This document shows, piece after piece, positions 44,035 to 48,752 of a stretch of DNA of 48,752 nt. Every line of letters starts with the position of its first letter. Position 1 is the stretch's first letter. The notes under the pieces are model-generated. The model searched no databases, had not been told where the DNA came from, and saw nothing but the letters and a program-made list of their open reading frames with translations. Both the position numbers and the translations under genes were made by a program. This DNA is from an uncultured Mitsuokella sp. (GTDB lineage: Bacteria; Bacillota; Negativicutes; Selenomonadales; Selenomonadaceae), in NCBI GenBank assembly GCA_900770895.1, contig CAAGMF010000242.1:1-48752 (forward strand). Direction: 5' to 3'.

Positions 44035-45042
44035 TCAATCATCATGCGGAACCAGGGCTGAAGTGACGCGATGCTTCAAGCGCTGGTTTACATGGGCATA
44101 GCGGGCTGTCACCTTCGGATCACGATGCCGCAGCGTTTCCTGAACAAGGCGCAAATCCTTCGTGGCCTGATAAAGGTTCGTCCCGCAGCTGTGACGGAAG
44201 ACATGGCAGGAATAGCCGGGGTGTTTCAAATCACAGGCTTCGAGGGCCTTGTTCATGACATTACGGATACCGTTGCGCGATATGCGTCCTAGAAAATTGC
44301 GGTGTGATGACGATAGTATCAATGGTGTCAGTACGCCGTCCTTCTTTATGGCATGATCCCTGGGGACAGCATCCAGATATTCCTTGATCAGTGCGAAAGT
44401 CTCATCGCAGGGGTAGATCGGCTCCATCCGTCCCTTGGCACCTTTGCCGCGTATCATGATTGCCTTTACCTCCCAGTTGATATCCTCGCGGCAGGCCCGG
44501 TGCACCTCGACATTACGCAGCCCCTCGACGCCCATCAGGTAAAGGATGAGTTTGTTCCGCGTCCGGGTGAAATCATCAGGATCCTGGTCAAAAACATGTA
44601 TGATGGTCTGCATCTGCTGCGGAGTGTAGAAATGGAGCAGGGCATCACTCGTACGGCTCACAGAGGGTGAATCGATATCTGTTGCCGGATTCTCAGTGAT
44701 GAGCCCGACGGTCTTTGCTGCAGAAAAGAAGGCCCGCACAGCTGCCAGCATGAGCTGGATACTGTCAGCCTTATATTGCTGATTCAGCAAATATTCACGA
44801 TATATGAGCAATTGGTATGTCTGCGCGGCAAGCGGATGACATTTATTACTGAGACACCAGCGGATGAAAAAATCAATCTGATTGCAGTAATGGCGCATGG
44901 TATCTTCAGAGGGATTGCCTTTGGCAATGACACGCGGCAGAAAGTCGGCATAGTGCTCGACAAAATAATCCGGCGTAAGCGCACTGGTGTTCAATGCATA
45001 TGATAAATTGCTGTCCCGTGGCGCAAGCTGTTTGTTGTTCAT
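44035..45042 (-). CDS. Tyrosine recombinase / integrase
   Basis: A 335-residue site-specific tyrosine recombinase. The N-terminal core-binding domain covers about residues 25-120 (SEDTMRHYCNQIDFFIRWCL). The catalytic domain has Arg176 (GLRNVEV), the beta-hairpin Lys200 (RGKGAKGR), His280 and Arg283 (HVFRHS), His306 (LRHRD) and the nucleophile Tyr315 (ARYAHV). All six are present, so it is probably active. The ATG follows GGAGG by 8 bases; a TATAAT (complement of 45067-45072) lies upstream. It points away from the accessory genes to its right and marks the edge of an island inserted after pnp. It differs from XerC/XerD in its longer N-terminus. No tRNA target is visible. Confidence 0.93.
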   Translation of the reverse strand: MNNKQLAPRDSNLSYALNTSALTPDYFVEHYADFLPRVIAKGNPSEDTMRHYCNQIDFFIRWCLSNKCHPLAAQTYQLLIYREYLLNQQYKADSIQLMLAAVRAFFSAAKTVGLITENPATDIDSPSVSRTSDALLHFYTPQQMQTIIHVFDQDPDDFTRTRNKLILYLMGVEGLRNVEVHRACREDINWEVKAIMIRGKGAKGRMEPIYPCDETFALIKEYLDAVPRDHAIKKDGVLTPLILSSSHRNFLGRISRNGIRNVMNKALEACDLKHPGYSCHVFRHSCGTNLYQATKDLRLVQETLRHRDPKVTARYAHVNQRLKHRVTSALVPHDD

Positions 45043-45224
45043 AATGATTGCCTCCGATATCTATTCATTATAGCATAAGATGACCAGCTGATACAAAAGC
45101 AGAAATAATGCCAAGCAGATTCCAAAGAGATATGTGTCCTAAAAAGAGTTTGATTCAGTCAATCAATACAAGACGCAGTATTTTCTTAATACGAAGCAAA
45201 ATGCGTCGTTTGCAAAGCCTCAAT

Positions 45225-45258
45225 TTTAGTGTGGCTAATTCCTCTTAGCCACACTAAA
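45225..45258. repeat. 14-base perfect inverted repeat
   Basis: TTTAGTGTGGCTAA (45225-45238) and TTAGCCACACTAAA (45245-45258) are perfect inverted copies with a 6-base loop. An outer CGAAG/CTTCG pair flanks them. There is no T-run beyond AAA/TTT ends, so it may be an attachment or recombinase-binding site as well as a terminator. Confidence 0.7.
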
Positions 45259-45345
45259 GTACTTCGAAGCGACTCTGCCTGGTACTTGCTAATTGCAACC
45301 TCTTTTTTGGGGACATTATTTTCCATCTCGACTACCAACTTCAAG

Positions 45346-45373
45346 TTTGCTATACTATATTTGCTATACTATA
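45346..45373. repeat. Tandem 14-base repeat with promoter-like boxes
   Basis: TTTGCTATACTATA occurs twice in perfect tandem (45346-45359 and 45360-45373), followed by ATAATAG. Each copy contains TATACT, and the second runs into TATAAT-like sequence. This could be a duplicated promoter -10 region or iterated protein sites upstream of the RhuM gene. Confidence 0.7.
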
Positions 45374-45520
45374 ATAATAGTCAACAAGAGGCTTGCGTCT
45401 CCCGTCTGACTAGAGCTCTTGAAATTTACTTACGTTTGTGGCGTTTCGATTTCTTGGGCTCTTTTGTTTTTGGGATTCTTTCAATTCCCAAAACAGGCGG
45501 TCATGAAAGGAACACATCAT

Positions 45521-46396
45521 ATGGATAATATCATCATATACAACACGGACGATGGTGCAGCCAGCGTCAAGCTCTATGCCAATGACGGCACGGTCTGGCT
45601 CGCTCGCGCAGAAATCGCATCCCTCTTTCAAAAAGACCGTTCGACCATCTCAAAGCATATAAAAAACATCTTTGCTGAAGGAGAGCTGGACGAGAAGAAC
45701 AATGTGCATTTTTTGCACATTGATAATTCAAAGAAGCCGGTCGCCTTCTACAGCCTCGATGTCATTCTGGCCGTCGGTTTCCGCGTCCGCTCCCCGCGTG
45801 GCACGCAGTTCCGCCGCTGGGCGAACACGACGCTAAAGGAATACCTGCAGAAGGGCTTCGTCATCGACGACGAGCGCCTGAAGAATCCCGACGGCCGCCC
45901 GGACTACTTCGACGAACTGCTCGCGCGGATCCGCGACATTCGTGCCAGTGAGAAACGCTTCTACCAGAAGCTCCGTGACCTGTTTGCACTCTCCTCCGAC
46001 TACGACAAGACTGACCATGCCACGCAGCTCTTCTTTGCTGAGGTGCAGAACAAGCTCATCTATGGCGTGACCGGCCAGACCGCTGCCGACGAGATTGACA
46101 CGCTGAACCGTCTCGTGACCATCTTCCTCGAGAGTGCCGAGCTGCGCGTCAAGATGCGCAAGGACCTGACGCTCTCCTACTGGCGCTCCACCGTGGACAA
46201 ACTCCTCGAAGACCACGGCGTCCCCGTCCTCACCAATCGCGGCAGCCACTCCCACGATGAGATGGTCCGATATGTCACAGATACCTACACCCAATTCGAT
46301 GCCCGCCGCAAGAAAGCCGACGCCCAGCAAGCCGATGCCGACGATTTCGCCGAGCTCGAGAGAGAAATCCCGCAGATCAAGGGCCGTAAGCAATGA
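45521..46396 (+). CDS. RhuM family protein
   Basis: A 291-residue protein of the RhuM family (virulence protein RhuM/Fic-Doc-associated accessory proteins), widely found on islands and near restriction genes. The N-terminus after MDNIIIYNTDDGAASVKLYA contains the conserved helix-turn-helix-like LARAEIASLFQKDRSTISKH and FAEGELDEKN. The middle has YSLDVILAVGFRVRSPRG and FRRWANTTLKEYLQKGF, typical for the family. The C-terminal half is helical and ends in an Asp/Ala-rich tail. AAAGGA lies 9 bases before ATG 45521. Its function is unknown; island location suggests an accessory or defence-linked role. Confidence 0.88.
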   Translation: MDNIIIYNTDDGAASVKLYANDGTVWLARAEIASLFQKDRSTISKHIKNIFAEGELDEKNNVHFLHIDNSKKPVAFYSLDVILAVGFRVRSPRGTQFRRWANTTLKEYLQKGFVIDDERLKNPDGRPDYFDELLARIRDIRASEKRFYQKLRDLFALSSDYDKTDHATQLFFAEVQNKLIYGVTGQTAADEIDTLNRLVTIFLESAELRVKMRKDLTLSYWRSTVDKLLEDHGVPVLTNRGSHSHDEMVRYVTDTYTQFDARRKKADAQQADADDFAELEREIPQIKGRKQ

Positions 46397-46398
46397 AG

Positions 46399-46422
46399 CA
46401 TATTGGCGGCGCCGCCAATATG
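46399..46422. repeat. 24-base perfect palindrome after the RhuM gene
   Basis: CATATTGGCGGC (46399-46410) is followed without a loop by its exact reverse complement (46411-46422). It begins 2 bases after the RhuM stop. No T-run follows, so it is more like an operator or recombination site than a classical terminator. Confidence 0.8.
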
Positions 46423-46444
46423 GTACATTGCAAAAGCCGCTCGA

Positions 46445-46462
46445 AGGCGGCCATGAAAGGAA
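46445..46462 (+). repeat. Second copy of the RhuM gene leader
   Basis: AGGCGGCCATGAAAGGAA matches AGGCGGTCATGAAAGGAA (45495-45512), the leader carrying the RhuM ribosome binding site, at 17 of 18 bases. Here it is not followed by a gene in the same register; the KwaB-like gene begins 67 bases later. Confidence 0.7.
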
Positions 46463-46528
46463 GGATATCCTGATACATCTGATATATCTTGTATATCTTG
46501 ACATCAATACTGAAAGGACAACTGCTAT

Positions 46529-47461
46529 ATGGATGAACTCATACATCAGCTAAACGCTATGCTATCTTCAGATACTACTATCAGTTGCTTTGCTATCAAT
46601 CTAAAAAAATCTCCACCGACAGGAAAGCTTATCGATTTTGCAAACAGCAGACTTCATAACTTCATGGAGTCCGCGCTGAACTACCTGTGCAAAAATGTTT
46701 ACTCACAAATGCAACTGGGAGATTATCCAGAGGCTACCCCAAAAGATTTCATTGAAAGAATCTCTTGTACCGATTCCAATATATCTGAATTTGTTTCCCA
46801 TATCAAGGATATTCCTTTACTCGGTGAGGCTGATAATAAAAATTTGAATTCGTATAATGCATATATGATTGTCGTTGAAAATTCTTCCCATATGAACTTA
46901 TTTCTCACCAAAAAGAAGCTATTGCTCTCCTGCAAAAAGAAGTCTTTCCTAGCATCAATATACTGGAAAAATAACGATGATGATTCTTATAAAGAAATAA
47001 CAGGTGATATCATTCGTCTCGTTCGTCATTTCGATGCATTTATTTTAGACGATACCTGTTACATTGTAACTAAAGAAGGACGCGCGATGCTTGGCCTAGA
47101 CAAAAGTCGAAAAGAAAAATGCCACGAAGTTTTCGATGGCATTTCATCTCTACAAATCCTTGACAAGAATGGATTGGCAAACCTAAAAGGCTATTTAAAA
47201 AAGCCAGGACAGTTTGGATGTCTTGCCGGTGCCGACGAAAACATTCTTCATGAGCTCTCTCAGATCACTCACCAAAACAAAGAACACATTCAAGAAAAAT
47301 ACCACCTCGATGTTATCGAGGATTCGGATGGCATGTGTGTGATTGATGTCCATACACAAGAACAAATGAAAGCCTTCATAGACACCGTTACACTTCGCCG
47401 TGGACAAGACTTTGACGCCAATATCGTTACTTGTGCTGCACCGTTCAAACGTCATCACTGA
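46529..47461 (+). CDS. KwaB-like (DUF4868-type) protein, putative Kiwa component
   Basis: A 310-residue soluble protein, visibly more A+T-rich than its neighbours. AAAGGA lies 10 bases before the ATG. The central part (VRHFDAFILDDTCYIVTKEG) and the C-terminal region (HLDVIEDSDGMCVIDVHTQEQ, then IDTVTLRRGQDFD) have the alternating pattern I associate with DUF4868, the domain of KwaB in the Kiwa anti-phage system; the size (about 315 in KwaB) agrees. Recognition is by eye, without a profile search. In Kiwa, KwaB is cytoplasmic and partners the membrane protein KwaA. Here the candidate KwaA lies convergent on the other strand, overlapping this 3' end by 17 bases. It may instead be another island protein of similar fold. 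Confidence 0.55.
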   Translation: MDELIHQLNAMLSSDTTISCFAINLKKSPPTGKLIDFANSRLHNFMESALNYLCKNVYSQMQLGDYPEATPKDFIERISCTDSNISEFVSHIKDIPLLGEADNKNLNSYNAYMIVVENSSHMNLFLTKKKLLLSCKKKSFLASIYWKNNDDDSYKEITGDIIRLVRHFDAFILDDTCYIVTKEGRAMLGLDKSRKEKCHEVFDGISSLQILDKNGLANLKGYLKKPGQFGCLAGADENILHELSQITHQNKEHIQEKYHLDVIEDSDGMCVIDVHTQEQMKAFIDTVTLRRGQDFDANIVTCAAPFKRHH

Positions 47462-48002
47462 CAAAGAAGAATACTCCATTCGTAATCTGTAGCATCTTTC
47501 CCTGATTCTTGCTACTGAAGAAGAGTCCTTTGTCTGTCTTGACGATGAACGTCCCTATCCGATTCCCATCCGGTCTGCTTATTGTGCCTTCCAAAATTTT
47601 ATAACCAAATACATCCAGCAAGGGCGTATATAGGAACATGATATTGTTGCGAAACATTGCTAACATAAGTGCAGTGACAATCAGGAGCGTAACGGTACTC
47701 TCAATGCCAGAACCAATAAACGAAATGAACGGTATCACATAATAGCTAATGGCCCCGCTGCTGAACAGATCCTTTCGCTGTAGTTTGGATATCTCGCATG
47801 GGATACGTACACTATGAAATTGCCGCCTAAAAAACAGCCACGTATCAATGCAAGCCAAAATTGATACTACCATGTAAATAACGGCAAAGCATTGAACAGC
47901 ATATCCAGCTTCATCCACATCAAATATGAAAACATGCAGGGCTTCTATCAGTGCGATAGGAAAACAGCCTGCCAAGAATGCCATGCAGCTTGCTCTTTTC
48001 AT
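47445..48002 (-). CDS. KwaA-like four-helix membrane protein, putative
   Basis: A 185-residue inner-membrane protein starting at ATG complementary to 48000-48002 (MKRASCMAFLAGCFPIA), 7 bases after GGAGG; the adjacent ATG 48005 is an alternative. Four hydrophobic segments are seen: about 5-27, 38-60, 82-100 and 103-124. A soluble tail includes TPLLDVFGYKILEGTI and FIVKTDKGLFFSSKNQGKML. Size, four helices and the GYKILE-type sequence after the last helix agree with KwaA of Kiwa as I recall it. It is A+T-rich like its opposing neighbour. Tail-to-tail placement with the KwaB-like gene is unlike the usual kwaAB operon. The family assignment is tentative. Confidence 0.5.
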   Translation of the reverse strand: MKRASCMAFLAGCFPIALIEALHVFIFDVDEAGYAVQCFAVIYMVVSILACIDTWLFFRRQFHSVRIPCEISKLQRKDLFSSGAISYYVIPFISFIGSGIESTVTLLIVTALMLAMFRNNIMFLYTPLLDVFGYKILEGTISRPDGNRIGTFIVKTDKGLFFSSKNQGKMLQITNGVFFFVSDDV

Positions 48003-48282
48003 CATGCCACCTCCGTACCTGTCGTTATGCATCATACATATATCATGGCATATTTCAGCACAAAAGAAAAGGTCAACTCTCAAACAGCCATGAATTTAGC
48101 AGATAATATCGGACTACAAAGCACTGTTAGTCCAATTTAGGTAAAGATACTTGACTATGCCTGGTGTGAATTTAGAAATAGCAATGTCATAAAGACGCAC
48201 GCGTCGGCGTGCGCATGCCCGCCCGCGGCTCTGGTACAATGAGCATAGATACATCCGCCAGTCTCCGAGAGGAGGCAGCTCT

Positions 48283-48522
48283 ATGCCAGGAGCACAGAAG
48301 GCGGCGATATATTGCCGCGTGTCCACGGTTCATCAGGTGGACAAGGATTCCCTGCCGATGCAGCGGCAGGATATGGTCAACTATGCCAGATATGTTTTAG
48401 GTATCGAGGATTACGAGGTGAAAGATTTCATCAACACGGTAGTATCTCACATCGTCGTGCTGGATGGGCGCGTGACACAGATCGCCTTCATCAACGGCGA
48501 GACGCATACATTCCTATACTGA
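48283..48522 (+). pseudogene. Large serine recombinase with internal deletion
   Basis: A 79-residue ORF joining the two ends of a large serine recombinase in frame. Residues 1-45 are its N-terminus, with the catalytic serine in AAIYCRVST and the family sequence DSLPMQRQDMVNYARYV. From about residue 46 the text (KDFINTVVSHIVVLDGRVTQ, then IAFINGETHTF) is the usual extreme C-terminus. The several hundred residues between, including the recombinase and zinc-ribbon domains, are missing. The ribosome site (GGAGG, 7 bases before the ATG) and a downstream terminator are intact. It is either a deletion relic or a translated mini-protein; it cannot recombine DNA by itself. Confidence 0.8.
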
Positions 48523-48530
48523 GCCACAAA

Positions 48531-48565
48531 GGCCCTCCTCATTCCCCGGGGAGGGCCTCCTTTAT
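48531..48565 (+). terminator. Terminator after the recombinase remnant
   Basis: GGCCCTCC (48531-48538) pairs with GGAGGGCC (48550-48557), followed by TCCTTTAT. Confidence 0.75.
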
Positions 48566-48569
48566 CTAT

Positions 48570-48751
48570 TTATTCTGTTTTATTCCTAGCCGCGGCCGCC
48601 CGCTGCCGGTCAAGTTCCTCGAGTTCCGCAACCTCCTTGTCGCGCTCCTCGTCCGGCTGCTTAACTGAGCAGAACATTGCATCACCAATGTACCGTTGAG
48701 TTAATCACTTGGCTTTTTCTCAATTGGGCCGAACACGCGCTCCATGCCCGC
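48570..48751 (-). pseudogene. Possible frameshifted 3' end of a gene entering from the right
   Basis: On the minus strand a frame enters at the window edge and ends at TAA (48711-48713) after MERVFGPIEKKPSD. An adjacent frame is open from there to TAA 48570-48572 and reads LTQRYIGDAMFCSVKQP, continuing into a charged helix that ends ARNKTE. The two could be one C-terminus split by a frameshift near 48710, or a partial gene followed by a 35-residue ORF (ATG complement of 48675-48677). No family is recognised. Confidence 0.3.
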
Positions 48752-48752
48752 C

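Larger units (their letters stand above)
45043..45520. other. Intergenic region between integrase and RhuM gene
   Basis: A 478-base region without a convincing gene. It holds the integrase promoter, a long inverted repeat (45225-45258), a tandem 14-base repeat with promoter-like boxes (45346-45373) and the RhuM leader. A frame extending the RhuM protein back to 45419 lacks a ribosome site and is not used. Confidence 0.6.

Overview
The window looks like a chromosomal segment of a Gram-negative-type Firmicute (Negativicutes, probably Selenomonadaceae). Supporting signs are the G+C-rich coding sequence with A+T-rich intergenic regions, strong GGAGG ribosome binding sites, textbook sigma-A promoters, separate glyQ and glyS subunits, a phoH-ybeY-era-recO cluster, rpsO-pnp, and envelope genes that only make sense with two membranes (PilM/N/O-like proteins, a HlyD-type lipoprotein adaptor). 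The genus is inference; there is no rRNA or tRNA gene to anchor it.

Layout. 0-3 kb: a small ribbon-helix-helix gene, decayed sequence, a Crp/Fnr-type regulator, a small minus-strand ORF and a LysR regulator. 3.3-4.6 kb: an MFS transporter divergent from the LysR gene. 4.7-8.9 kb: housekeeping cluster phoH, ybeY, era, a DUF502 membrane protein and recO. 9.1-10.4 kb: a second MFS transporter on the minus strand, sharing a large bidirectional hairpin with recO. 10.6-16.3 kb: glyQ-glyS, pncB, aroE. 16.3-24.0 kb: a complete four-gene Wadjet anti-plasmid system in the order jetD-jetA-jetB-jetC, packed directly behind aroE. 24.1-31.2 kb: clpB, a 52-residue Cys-rich ORF, a stand-alone trpF, a hypothetical gene, a thiamine group (thiM, thiamine-binding protein, thiE) and a polysaccharide deacetylase. 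31.2-35.5 kb: a TetR regulator and an export operon (HlyD-like lipoprotein plus two ABC-2 permeases), both preceded by the same perfect palindrome. 35.5-41.1 kb: a gamma-carbonic anhydrase, then an eight-gene type IV pilus / type II secretion-like operon. 41.1-43.9 kb: rpsO and pnp.

43.97-48.75 kb is an accessory island: tyrosine recombinase, RhuM-family gene, two A+T-rich genes facing each other, and the two ends of a large serine recombinase fused by an internal deletion. The two convergent genes have the size and topology of Kiwa anti-phage components (KwaB/DUF4868-like and a four-helix KwaA-like membrane protein), but they lie tail to tail with overlapping 3' ends instead of in one operon. 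If correct, this is the most unusual arrangement in the window.

The window therefore holds two candidate defence systems: a confident Wadjet and a tentative, rearranged Kiwa-like pair. All assignments come from reading the sequence; no database search was possible.
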